Of a stretch of 64,000 bases of DNA, positions 49,522-58,167 are shown one piece after another (the stretch's first letter is position 1; each line of letters starts with the position of its first letter). Origin of the DNA: Amycolatopsis camponoti (GTDB lineage: Bacteria > Actinomycetota > Actinomycetes > Mycobacteriales > Pseudonocardiaceae). The translations under genes were made by a program, and so were the position numbers. The stretch lies in the NCBI RefSeq assembly GCF_902497555.1, contig NZ_CABVGP010000001.1, positions 1,054,001-1,118,000 of the forward strand, given 5' to 3'. The notes beneath the pieces were generated by a model. The model had not been told where the DNA came from. It saw nothing but the letters and a program-made list of their open reading frames with translations, and did not search any database.

Positions 49522-51429
49522 GTGATCGATCGCAGAACCTTCCTCGGCGGAGCCACGGCCGCCGCGGCGCTCGGCATCGTCGGTGCCGGGACCGCGTCCG
49601 CCGCGGTACCCCCGCCGGTGGGCCCGTACCCGCCGCTCGCCCCGCTGCCGCCCGGTGCCCCGGTGCGGCGGCTCTTCACACCCGCGGAGCAGCGCTTCGC
49701 GCCCTACCTCGCCATTTTGCCGGGCATTGTCAACGATGTCAGCACGGATCCCGCCACCCTGGGGTTCTTCGGCGGCGGCTGGTGGCGGACGCCGAGCGAG
49801 CCGTACAACGCCCGCGTCCAGGAGCACGTCTACACGCTGAGCTGGTTCTACGCGAACCGCCGGCCGTGGAACCCGTACTACCTCGACCCCGCGCTGCGGA
49901 ACCGGCTCGACGCGGCGATCGCGCACTACCTGAACCTGCAGCACGCCGACGGCTCGTTCCCGGAGTACTCGATCACCGAGAAGTCCAAGGCCGCCACCGG
50001 GTTCGGCCTGGGCTACCTCGCGAAGACCCTCGCCAACCTGCGTCAGGTCAACGCGCTGCCCGCCCGCCGGGCCGACCTCGAAGCCTCGCTGCACCAGGGC
50101 ATGACGTGGTTCCTGAACCCGGCCAACCCGATCTGGGTCCACCCGATCGAGTACGCGAACCAGAACACGTCCGGGCTGTCGTCGTCGCAGCTGGCGCTGA
50201 AGCTGAACCCGGACGCGGTGCTCTCGAAACAGCTGCGCGACCGGATCGAGTTCCTCGCGGCGAACGGTCAAAGCCCGGCCGGGTTCTTCTACGAGCCGAC
50301 CGGGATGGACGTCAACTACAACTTCGAGGTGATGCTCCCGGAGCTGGCCGAGATCCACGCGCTGACCCGCAACCGCACGGTCGTCGGCATGGCCCGGAAG
50401 TTCGCGGACTGGTTCGGCTACAACGTCGTGCGCGAACCGGACGGCTCGGGCTCGCTGACCTACGTCGCGACGTCGAGCCGCACGCACGTGGCCTACTACG
50501 ACGACGTCATCCCGGATCCCGACCGGACCAACCTCGCCTCGCTGTTCGTCCCGGAGGTGCCGGATCTGGCCGCGTTCTTCACCACGCGGGAGGACCGGGC
50601 CGAGACGCGCCGGCAGTGGGCGAAGGTGCCGGGCCCGGCGATCGGACCGGCCAAGCAGGACACCTCGCCGCGCATCCTGGCGCACGTCTCGTACGGCGAG
50701 GCGTTCCCGTCGCGCGGTGAGAAGCACGCGTCGATCCGGCAGCTCCCGTACCTGCGCTCGGACGACTTCGCCGTCCAGCGCCGGGACACCGAGCTGAACC
50801 AGGCCTACGTCTACGTCCGGCGTCCGCAGCTGTACCTCGCCGGGTTCTGGGGCACGCGGCCGTCGACCTACGTCCGGGGCGCGCAGGGCATGCTGTGGCA
50901 CCCGCGGGCCGGCATGGTCGTCCACTCGCAACAGGACGACACGCAGTGCTGGGCCAGCCTGCTCCCGAACGGCACCCCGGACGCCCGCGGTCTGCTCGAC
51001 GCCACCTACGCGATCGGTGACCGGGTCTGGGACGGCAGCCGGAAGGTGCCCGGCGCCGCGCCGGTCGTCGTCCGGTACGGCCTGGACACCCGGATCCGGA
51101 CGGACCTGACGATCACGCGCGACACGGTCACCCGCGCGGTCCGGGGCACGACGCCGCTCACCGAGCAGATCCCGCTGGTCCTGCACCCGGGCGACGACGT
51201 GCGGTTCGCCGACGGCACGCCCGTCGCCCACGGTGCGGACGCGAGCGCGACGGCGTCAGGGCTGACGATCCGCCGCGGCCGCACGACGATCACGATCGGC
51301 TGGGGCACTGCCCTCGCCGTCACCGTCACCGCCACCGCCGTCACGTTCCTGCGCGACGGCGCCCGGCGGCTGCACGTCCTGCGGGTCCCGCACCCCGGCA
51401 CCCTCACCACGGAGATCCGGCTTCGGTAG
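49522..51429 (+). CDS. Tat-exported protein, probable alpha/alpha-toroid glycan-active enzyme
   Basis: 635 aa. Tat signal IDRRTFLGGATAAAALG (about 2-18), cut near ASAA (about 30). Residues 90-300 have repeated helical pairs with aromatic residues (VYTLSWFYANRRPWNPYY; AAIAHYLNLQHADGSFPEY), resembling alpha/alpha toroids of polysaccharide lyases and hydrolases; the C-terminal 200 residues are beta-rich. No catalytic motif recognised. Its place after a sugar transporter and near a xanthan-lyase-type oxidoreductase suggests extracellular carbohydrate breakdown. GTG/ATG: GTG at 49522 follows AGGAGGCAG. The last 174 nt overlap the opposite-strand kinase gene. Confidence 0.7.
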   Translation: MIDRRTFLGGATAAAALGIVGAGTASAAVPPPVGPYPPLAPLPPGAPVRRLFTPAEQRFAPYLAILPGIVNDVSTDPATLGFFGGGWWRTPSEPYNARVQEHVYTLSWFYANRRPWNPYYLDPALRNRLDAAIAHYLNLQHADGSFPEYSITEKSKAATGFGLGYLAKTLANLRQVNALPARRADLEASLHQGMTWFLNPANPIWVHPIEYANQNTSGLSSSQLALKLNPDAVLSKQLRDRIEFLAANGQSPAGFFYEPTGMDVNYNFEVMLPELAEIHALTRNRTVVGMARKFADWFGYNVVREPDGSGSLTYVATSSRTHVAYYDDVIPDPDRTNLASLFVPEVPDLAAFFTTREDRAETRRQWAKVPGPAIGPAKQDTSPRILAHVSYGEAFPSRGEKHASIRQLPYLRSDDFAVQRRDTELNQAYVYVRRPQLYLAGFWGTRPSTYVRGAQGMLWHPRAGMVVHSQQDDTQCWASLLPNGTPDARGLLDATYAIGDRVWDGSRKVPGAAPVVVRYGLDTRIRTDLTITRDTVTRAVRGTTPLTEQIPLVLHPGDDVRFADGTPVAHGADASATASGLTIRRGRTTITIGWGTALAVTVTATAVTFLRDGARRLHVLRVPHPGTLTTEIRLR

Positions 51430-53160
51430 CCGGACGGTGAACGTCGAACCGGAGTCCACTTCGGACTCGACGTCGATGGTGCCGCCGTGCGCCCGGACGA
51501 GGTGCCGCACGATGGCGAGGCCGAGCCCGCTGCCGCCGGTCTGGCGGCTGCGGGACTTCTCGGCCCGCCAGAACCGGTCGAACACGTGCGGCAGGTCCTC
51601 GGCGGCGATGCCGGTGCCGGTGTCCGCGACGGCGATCACCACCTCGTCCACAGTGGACGAGACGTGGATCGTCACGCGGCCGCCGGCCGGCGTGTGCCGG
51701 ACCGCGTTGGTCACCAGGTTGGAGACGATCTGGCGCAGCCGCACCGGATCGGCCTCGAACCCCGTCTCGCCGTGCGCGGAGACGGTGAGCGTGACGCCGG
51801 CCGCGGCGGCCCGGTCGGCGTGCGCGGCGGCGACGTGGCCGGCCAGCTCGGCCGCGTCCACCGGCTCGGGGTGCAGCCGCAGCCGGCCGGCGTCGGCCGC
51901 GGCGAGGTCCTGCAGGTCCTCGACGATGTGCTGCAGCAGCACGGTTTCTTCGAGCAGCGACGCGCTCAGCGCGCGGTCGAACGGCAGGTGGCCGTCCTCG
52001 GCGGCCTCCAGCCGGCCGCGGATGACGTTGAGCGGGTTGCGCAGCTCGTGGGCGATGTCGCTGACCATCGCCTTGCGCTGCTCCTCGATGCGTTCGCGGC
52101 GGGCGGTGAGGTCGTTGAAGGCGGCGGCGAGGTAGCCGACCTCGTCACGGGACTTCACCGGTGCCGGCCGGTCCTGCTGCGCCGCCTCCGTCAGCGCGCG
52201 CAGCGGCCGGGCCAGCCGCCGCGCGACCAGCACGGTGATCGCGGCCGCCAGCAGCAGCACGCCGCCCGTCACCGCGAGGATCCGCGTCAGGTTCTCCTGC
52301 GACAGCGTGAACGTCGGCAGCGGCGACCCGCTCGGCCCGAGGGTGAACAGCAGCGCGGGCGGCGCGACGAACGACGTGAGCTGCTCGCGGCGGGCCGAGT
52401 CGACGCAGGCACGGCTGGGGCCCTGGTCGACGACGGCGACCGCCTCGAAGTCGAGCCCGAGCTTCACCGGCTCGGCGCCCTGGGCCTGGAGGCAGCGGTT
52501 CACGGCTTCGTCGAGGCTCCGGAGCGCGGCCGACTCGGTCGGGGTGGCCTCCGCGAGGTCGTAGATCCCGCACTTGGCCGCGAAGTACTGCGCGGCCAGC
52601 GGGTCGAGCCCGGTGAGCTGCGGCCGGCCGTTCGCCGTGTCCCGCACCTGGCTGGGAAAGCCGAACTCCGACAGGCAGGCGGCCGCCTTCCTGGCCAGGC
52701 CGTCGAGGTCGGCGCGTTCCTGCGCCGGCAGCCGGAACGGACCCACCGCGCGCGGGTCGATGCCGCTGGTCCCCGCCTGGGGCAGCAGGACCGGGTCGAC
52801 GTGCAGCGGGTCGACCGACGCGGTCGCCTTCACCGGCAGGGTGACCGGCGCGCCGCCGGAGTCGCCCAGGACGCGGCGGTCGAGCGTGGTCAGCACGATC
52901 CGCCGGCCGGTCTGGTCGGACAGCGTCTTCAGCTTCGGCCCGACCTGGTCCCAGGTGTGGTTGACCGCCGCGAAGCCGAGCACTTCGGTGTAGATGGTCG
53001 CGTCGCCGGAGAGGGCCTGGCCCTGTTCCTGCTGGATCGCGCGGGTGGTGGTCTGCACGGCGAGCCACGCGGTCGCGGCGATCGAGCCCAGCGCGATCAG
53101 CAGCGAAACCGCCGTCAGCCGGACGACGAGACTGCGCCGGAGCGGGAAGCTAGGCGTCAT
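51256..53160 (-). CDS. Two-component sensor histidine kinase
   Basis: 634 aa. Membrane helix 1 (about 12-33), a large extracytoplasmic sensor (about 34-290) containing several Cys and a PFRLPAQERADLDGLA segment, helix 2 (about 296-316), HAMP (about 317-370), H-box MVSDIAHELRNPLNVIRGR (His about 379) and an ATPase domain (NLVTNAVRHTP, ADTGTGIAAEDLPHVFDRFW, GSGLGLAIVRHLV). The usual kinase ends near FTVRLPKPD (about 578), but this frame runs 55 residues farther into the antisense of the 3' end of the upstream gene. Starts inside the regulator's 3' end (11-nt overlap). Confidence 0.88.
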   Translation of the reverse strand: MTPSFPLRRSLVVRLTAVSLLIALGSIAATAWLAVQTTTRAIQQEQGQALSGDATIYTEVLGFAAVNHTWDQVGPKLKTLSDQTGRRIVLTTLDRRVLGDSGGAPVTLPVKATASVDPLHVDPVLLPQAGTSGIDPRAVGPFRLPAQERADLDGLARKAAACLSEFGFPSQVRDTANGRPQLTGLDPLAAQYFAAKCGIYDLAEATPTESAALRSLDEAVNRCLQAQGAEPVKLGLDFEAVAVVDQGPSRACVDSARREQLTSFVAPPALLFTLGPSGSPLPTFTLSQENLTRILAVTGGVLLLAAAITVLVARRLARPLRALTEAAQQDRPAPVKSRDEVGYLAAAFNDLTARRERIEEQRKAMVSDIAHELRNPLNVIRGRLEAAEDGHLPFDRALSASLLEETVLLQHIVEDLQDLAAADAGRLRLHPEPVDAAELAGHVAAAHADRAAAAGVTLTVSAHGETGFEADPVRLRQIVSNLVTNAVRHTPAGGRVTIHVSSTVDEVVIAVADTGTGIAAEDLPHVFDRFWRAEKSRSRQTGGSGLGLAIVRHLVRAHGGTIDVESEVDSGSTFTVRLPKPDLRGEGAGVRDPQDVQPPGAVAQERDGGGGDGDGEGSAPADRDRRAAAADRQP

Positions 53161-53845
53161 CGTCCGCCGTCAGCTTGTACCCGACACCGAACACGGTCCG
53201 CAGGTAGACGGGGTTCTGCGGGTCGGGCTCGAGCTTCTTGCGCAGGTTGAGCACGTGGACGTCGATGATCCGGGTGCTGACGAACCGGTCGTCGCCGCGG
53301 GTGAGCTCCAGCAGCTGACGGCGGGTGAACACCCGGCCCGGCTGCCGGATCAGCGTCTCGAGCAGCTGGAACTCGCCCGGGGTCGTCTCGACCGGGCGGC
53401 CGTCGATCGACACCTCGTGGCGCACCGGGTCGAGCCGCAGCGCGCCGGCGCGCAACGCCGTGTCCGGGGGTTCGCTGCGCGCGGCCGTGCGCCGCAGCAG
53501 CGTCCGGACGCGGGCCATCAGCTCGCGCGGGCTGTAGGGCTTGGTCAGGTAGTCGTCGGCGCCGAGGTCGAGGCCGAGGAGCAGGTCGTCCTCGGTCGCG
53601 CGGGCGGTGAGCATCAGCACCGCCACGTCGGACTCGCCGCGCAGGATCCGGCAGACGTCGAGACCGTCGACCTTGGGCATCATCACGTCGAGGACCAGCA
53701 GGTCGGGCCGGTCGCGGCGGGCCTCGTCGAGGGCCGCCCGGCCGTCCGGGGCCAGCACGACGGTGTGGCCCTCGCTCTCCAGGTACAGCCGGAGCACTTC
53801 GGCCTGCTTCTCGTCGTCCTCGGCGACCAGCACACGTGCGCACAC
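53150..53845 (-). CDS. OmpR-family response regulator
   Basis: 231 aa from GTG 53845. Receiver domain (about 4-118: VLVAEDDEKQ, phospho-Asp in LLVLDVMMPKVDGL, LTARATEDD, TKPYSPREL) and winged-helix OmpR/PhoB DNA-binding domain (about 135-228: TPGEFQLLETLIRQPGRVFTR; VFGVGYKL). An ATG at 53902 would add 19 residues not typical of the family and has no ribosome-binding site. TAACCT at 53858-53853 lies 7 nt before the GTG, which fits a leaderless transcript. Partner of the following kinase. Confidence 0.85.
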   Translation of the reverse strand: MCARVLVAEDDEKQAEVLRLYLESEGHTVVLAPDGRAALDEARRDRPDLLVLDVMMPKVDGLDVCRILRGESDVAVLMLTARATEDDLLLGLDLGADDYLTKPYSPRELMARVRTLLRRTAARSEPPDTALRAGALRLDPVRHEVSIDGRPVETTPGEFQLLETLIRQPGRVFTRRQLLELTRGDDRFVSTRIIDVHVLNLRKKLEPDPQNPVYLRTVFGVGYKLTADDDA

Positions 53846-53852
53846 GGCGTCG

Positions 53853-53858
53853 AGGTTA
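53853..53858 (-). promoter_or_regulatory. Candidate -10 box for leaderless regulator transcript
   Basis: TAACCT on the minus strand fits TAnnnT and ends 7 nt before GTG 53845, so transcription could start at the start codon itself. No convincing -35 seen. Confidence 0.3.
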
Positions 53859-53928
53859 GGCGCCCTCACCCGGTCGTCACCCGATCCTGACCGGATCTTC
53901 ATACGTTGAGGGCACGAGCCAGGTCTTT

Positions 53929-53942
53929 GTCAAAGTGTTGAC
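53929..53942. promoter_or_regulatory. Small inverted repeat in the divergent region
   Basis: GTCAA-AGTG-TTGAC, perfect 5-bp arms, between the response-regulator gene and the GH92 gene. Possible operator for either; weak evidence. Confidence 0.3.
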
Positions 53943-54003
53943 CCGGGGCTCCGGCACAGGCAAAGGTCGGATGACAGGTCGGTCAGGCTCTGGGAGGCAC
54001 CGG

Positions 54004-57000
54004 GTGCGGTTCAGGTTCATGGCGGCGCTGGTCGCGACGGCGGTGATCGGGGCGCCCGCTGTCGCTTCAGCGGCTCCGACAACGATGTCATCGCTGGTCG
54101 GAGACCCCTCCGCGTACGTCGACCCGCTGATCGGCACGGGCCGGGGCGGCAGTTCGGTCGGCGAAATCAACAACTTCCCCGGCCCCGCGGCGCCGTTCGG
54201 GATGATGCAGTTCTCGCCGGACACCCAAGGCGCGTACGCCGGCTACCAGTACCACTCCGACCAGATCCGAGGTTTCAGCCTCGACCACGCCTCGGTCGGC
54301 TGCAACGCGTTCGGTGACGTGCCGATCCTGCCGGTCACCGGCGACGTCGGCGGCGCGCCCTGGGACCGCGTCGAGCACTTCACCCACGACGACGAGCAGG
54401 CCGAGCCGGGCTACTACGCCGTGACGCTCGCCGACTCGAAGGTCCGGGCCGAGCTGACCGCGACCACGCGCACCGGGCTCGCGACGTTCGCCTACCCGGC
54501 CGGGTCGACGCCACAGGTGCTGGTCAAGGGCGGGGCCAGCCTGGCCGGGAACACCGCCGCCACGCTGAAGATCACCGGTGACCGCGAGGTCAGCGGCTCG
54601 GCCACCACCGGCAACTTCTGCGGCAAGGGGAACCACTACACCGTCTACTACTCCATCACCTTCGACCAGCCGTTCACCGCGCACGGCACCTGGGACGGCT
54701 CGTCCGTCAAACCGGACACCGACAGCGTGGACTCGCCGCGGGCGGGCGCGTACCTGACGTTCGGTTCGGAAACCGTGCACGCCAAGGTGTCGATGTCCTA
54801 CGTGAGCGTCGACGGCGCGAAGGCCAACGCGGCCGCGGAGGTGCCGGACTTCGACTTCGCCGCGGTCCGGAAGTCCACTCGCGACCGGTGGACGCAGGCG
54901 CTGGGCAAGATCCGCGTCGCGGGCCGGGACACCGCGCAGCTCAAGACGTTCTACACCGCGCTGTACCACTCACTGATGCACCCCAACACCTTCGACGACG
55001 TGGACGGGCGCTATATCGGCTTCGACAACCGGATCCGGACGTTGCCGAAGGGGCGGCACCAGTACGCGAACTTCTCCGACTGGGACACCTACCGCTCGCT
55101 CGCGCCGCTGCACGCCATGCTGTTCCCGAAGGAAGCGAGCGACATGGCGCAGTCGCTGACGAACGACGCCGTGCAGGGCGGCTGGTGGCCGCGCTGGCCG
55201 ATGGCGAACGGCTACACCGGCCAGATGACCGGGGACAGCTCGGTCGCGCTGATCTCGAACCTCTACGCGTTCGGCGCCCGCGACTTCGACGTCAAGACGG
55301 CGCTGAAGTACCTGGTCAAGGGCGCGACGTCGGTCGACGACACGCCCGGCGCGTACCAGGAACGCCGGGGGATCGCGGACTACGTCGCTCGCGGGTACCT
55401 GCCGAACAACGACGCTTCGCGTGGTGACCACGCCCGCGTCGGCGCGTCGATCACCCTGGAATGGGCGATCGACGACTTCGCCATCGCGCGGTTCGCGCAG
55501 GGCATCGGCGACCGCGACGTCGCGCGCGAGTTCACCAAGCGCGGCCAGAACTGGCAGAACATCTTCAACCCGGCGACCGGCTACCTCCAGCCGCGCGCGC
55601 AGGACGGCCGGTTCCCGGACGGCCCGGCGTACGTGCCGCCGCCGCCCGGCAAGTTCGGCCAGGACGGCTTCGACGAGGGCAACGCCGCGCAGTACACCTG
55701 GCTGGTGCCGCAGGACCCGGCCGGTCTCGTGACGGCGATGGGCGGGCCTTCGGCGGTCGCGACCCGCTTGGACACCTTCTTCCAGAAGCTGAACGTCGGC
55801 CCGAACGAGCCGAACATGTGGGCCGGCAACGAACCCGACTTCGGCGTCCCGTTCCTGTACAACCACGTCGGGCAGCCGTGGAAGACCCAGCAGGTGGTCC
55901 GCGAGATCGCCACGACGCTGTTCAGCGCCACCCCGGACGGCGAGCCGGGCAACGACGACCTCGGCGCGCAGTCGTCGTGGTACGTCTGGGCCGCGCTGGG
56001 CATCTACCCGGCGACCCCGGGCACGCCGGACCTGGTCGTGGCGAGCCCGTTGTTCGAGCGTGCGGTGTTGTCCCTCCCCAATGGACGGACGATCGACATC
56101 CACGCGCCGAAGGCCCCGGCGACGTACGTCCACGCCCTGTCGCTCGACGGCCGGGACTGGGACCGCACGTACCTGCCCGCGAACACCGCGCGCGACGGCG
56201 GCCGGCTGGACTTCTCGCTGGCGTCCACTCCGGACAAGCGATGGGCGGCGGACTCGACGCCACCGTCCTATCGGGACAATGAGAAGCCGTTCCTGGCGTC
56301 GGCGACCAACCAGGTCGTCGTCGAGCCCGGTACCAGCGGTTCGTTCACGGTCAGCGGGCAGCGGCTCGGCGGGCACGACCGGGTGCTGGACGTGTCCACG
56401 CAGGCGCCGGCCGGAATCACGGTGACCGGGCCACGGCAGCTCCGCCTCGACGACCGGACCGGCGGCGGCACCGCGAAGCTGAGCGTGTCGGTGGCGGCCG
56501 GGACCCCCGAGGGCTACTACCAGGTGCCGGTGACCGTACGCGGTGGCCCGACATCGGTGCCCGGCTCGGTGATCGTGCTGGTCGCGCCGCGCGGTGGGCT
56601 GGCGGCGGCGTATGCGAACGTCGGCATCTCCGACGACGGCGACACGGGTTCGGCGGACATCGACGGCGCCGGGAACAGCCTGTCCCGGCAGGCGCTGGCC
56701 GCGGCGGGCCTGGTCGGCGGGAAGCCGTCGCAGGCCGTGGGCACGACGTTCACCTGGCCCGCCGCGCCTGCCGGACGGCCGGACAACGTCGTCGCGGCCG
56801 GGCAGACGATCCAGGTGAGCGGGACCCGGCTGTCGTTCATCGGCACGGCGTCCAACGGGGACCACCGCGGCACCGCGACGGTCACCTTCACCGACGGCAC
56901 CACCGCGCAGGCGGACCTGTCGTTCGGCGACTGGGTCTTCCCGGGCGGCGGCACCGATCCGGTGTTCGGCAACACGCTGGTGGCCCGCACGGACCACCGC

Positions 57001-57138
57001 AACCAGCCGGGCGGACAGGGCGGCGGGGCGTCGGTCTACGCGACGGCGCCGTTCGACGCCCCGGCCGGGAAGACGATCGCTTCGGTGACCTTGCCGTCCG
57101 ATGCGGACCTGCACGTGTTCGCGATCGGCCTCGGCTGA
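54004..57138 (+). CDS. Secreted GH92 alpha-mannosidase
   Basis: 1044 aa. Sec signal peptide (about 1-22, ending AVASAAP). The GH92 domain spans about 38-745: VDPLIGTGRGG start, FPGPAAPFGMMQFSPDT, DHASVGC, SDWDTYRSLAPLH, NEPD, and the signature GNDDLGAQSSWYVWAALGIYP. An NEW3/NPCBM-associated module and a C-terminal beta domain follow. Family members remove alpha-linked mannose from glycans using Ca2+. GTG 54004 is used because GGGAGG stands 6 nt before it; starts at 53935 and 53971 lack a good site. Divergent from the two-component genes. Confidence 0.9.
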   Translation: MRFRFMAALVATAVIGAPAVASAAPTTMSSLVGDPSAYVDPLIGTGRGGSSVGEINNFPGPAAPFGMMQFSPDTQGAYAGYQYHSDQIRGFSLDHASVGCNAFGDVPILPVTGDVGGAPWDRVEHFTHDDEQAEPGYYAVTLADSKVRAELTATTRTGLATFAYPAGSTPQVLVKGGASLAGNTAATLKITGDREVSGSATTGNFCGKGNHYTVYYSITFDQPFTAHGTWDGSSVKPDTDSVDSPRAGAYLTFGSETVHAKVSMSYVSVDGAKANAAAEVPDFDFAAVRKSTRDRWTQALGKIRVAGRDTAQLKTFYTALYHSLMHPNTFDDVDGRYIGFDNRIRTLPKGRHQYANFSDWDTYRSLAPLHAMLFPKEASDMAQSLTNDAVQGGWWPRWPMANGYTGQMTGDSSVALISNLYAFGARDFDVKTALKYLVKGATSVDDTPGAYQERRGIADYVARGYLPNNDASRGDHARVGASITLEWAIDDFAIARFAQGIGDRDVAREFTKRGQNWQNIFNPATGYLQPRAQDGRFPDGPAYVPPPPGKFGQDGFDEGNAAQYTWLVPQDPAGLVTAMGGPSAVATRLDTFFQKLNVGPNEPNMWAGNEPDFGVPFLYNHVGQPWKTQQVVREIATTLFSATPDGEPGNDDLGAQSSWYVWAALGIYPATPGTPDLVVASPLFERAVLSLPNGRTIDIHAPKAPATYVHALSLDGRDWDRTYLPANTARDGGRLDFSLASTPDKRWAADSTPPSYRDNEKPFLASATNQVVVEPGTSGSFTVSGQRLGGHDRVLDVSTQAPAGITVTGPRQLRLDDRTGGGTAKLSVSVAAGTPEGYYQVPVTVRGGPTSVPGSVIVLVAPRGGLAAAYANVGISDDGDTGSADIDGAGNSLSRQALAAAGLVGGKPSQAVGTTFTWPAAPAGRPDNVVAAGQTIQVSGTRLSFIGTASNGDHRGTATVTFTDGTTAQADLSFGDWVFPGGGTDPVFGNTLVARTDHRNQPGGQGGGASVYATAPFDAPAGKTIASVTLPSDADLHVFAIGLG

Positions 57139-57140
57139 AG

Positions 57141-57190
57141 CGGTCGTGAGTGAGAAACAGTGTTCTAACCCTGTTTCTCACTCACGACCG
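57141..57190. repeat. Dispersed palindrome, copy 4
   Basis: 20-bp perfect arms (CGGTCGTGAGTGAGAAACAG on the left) around TGTTCTAACC, the same centre as copy 1. It lies between the convergent GH92 and lipase genes, 2 nt from each stop. Confidence 0.87.
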
Positions 57191-57191
57191 G

Positions 57192-58052
57192 TCAGCCGGG
57201 TGAGCCCACCGCGCAGACCGCGATGGGTGTTGCGTGGGCGGGGTCCAGGGCGTTGCGGACCAGGTGCCAGACGTTCAGGTCGTAGGCCTCGCCGATGTGG
57301 CCGACCGGGTCGAACGGGCACGAGTCCTGGACGTAGCGGTTGTGCACGCCGGGCTCGCGGATGAACGACGTCTCGGTCGGGGTCACCAGCTCGTCGTAGC
57401 GCGAGGTGATGATCGTGTAGTCGATGCCGGGCTGGGCGACCGGGCCGGTGTTGAGCGCGACGATCGCGGCGCCGCCGTCCAGTTCGTCGGCGAAGATCGG
57501 CAGGCCGATCGTCTTGACGATGGTGTCCCAGGTGGACTTGCCGAGCACCGTGTAGGCGAGCGTCAGGAGGCCGGACGCGTTGGCGCCGTGCGTCGGCGGG
57601 GCGATCGCGACGACCTTGCCGATCTCGCTCTGGATGCCCTGCATCTTGGCCAGGTAGATCGACTGGAGGCCGCCTTCGGAGTGGCCGACGACGTCGACCT
57701 TGGCCGCGCCGGTGGCCGCGCGCACCTTTTCGACGAAGTTCTTGATCTCCAGCGACGACTCCGCGACCGGCTTCAGCCCGCCGACGAACGGGAACTGCGG
57801 GTAGGCGCCGTAGGTCAGCGAGAACGTGCAGTAGCCGCGGGCGGCCAGGTCGGCCTGGAGGAAGTTGAGGTCCTCGTAGTAGGTGGCGAAGGTGCCGTGG
57901 AGCAGCACGACCGGGTTCGGGTGGGCCGCGCCCGGCCGGCAGCCGAAGTCGTTGTTCCCGCCGCCGGCCGCTTGGGCCGGCGCCGCCGCGCCCAGCGCGA
58001 GCAGGCTCGCGATCCCGAGCCCGGCCAGCCATCGTTTCGTTCCCCGCCCCAT
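57192..58052 (-). CDS. Secreted lipase/esterase
   Basis: 286 aa. Sec signal (about 1-28, ending AQAAG). Alpha/beta-hydrolase of the actinobacterial secreted triacylglycerol-lipase type: NPVVLLHGTFATYYED (about 47-62), nucleophile elbow VDVVGHSEGGLQS (Ser about 122), acid in SRYDELVTP, His in DPVGHIGEAYD. ATG 58052 has AAAGGA about 7 nt upstream. Divergent from a PucR-type regulator with 115 nt between starts, so that regulator is the likely controller. Confidence 0.87.
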   Translation of the reverse strand: MGRGTKRWLAGLGIASLLALGAAAPAQAAGGGNNDFGCRPGAAHPNPVVLLHGTFATYYEDLNFLQADLAARGYCTFSLTYGAYPQFPFVGGLKPVAESSLEIKNFVEKVRAATGAAKVDVVGHSEGGLQSIYLAKMQGIQSEIGKVVAIAPPTHGANASGLLTLAYTVLGKSTWDTIVKTIGLPIFADELDGGAAIVALNTGPVAQPGIDYTIITSRYDELVTPTETSFIREPGVHNRYVQDSCPFDPVGHIGEAYDLNVWHLVRNALDPAHATPIAVCAVGSPG

Positions 58053-58167
58053 TGCGAAGTCCTTTCGTCTGGTTGCTCTGCACAGCATGCGCGCCTTGAT
58101 CAACGCTGTCTGCTGGCAGAACGCGCAGAAACTTGCCGACGGCGTTTGTGCATGGTGACAATGTGGC

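Noticed and set aside
53935..54003. Upstream start codons for the GH92 mannosidase.
   Set aside because: They add a polar leader before the signal peptide and lack a ribosome-binding site; GTG 54004 has GGGAGG at 6 nt.
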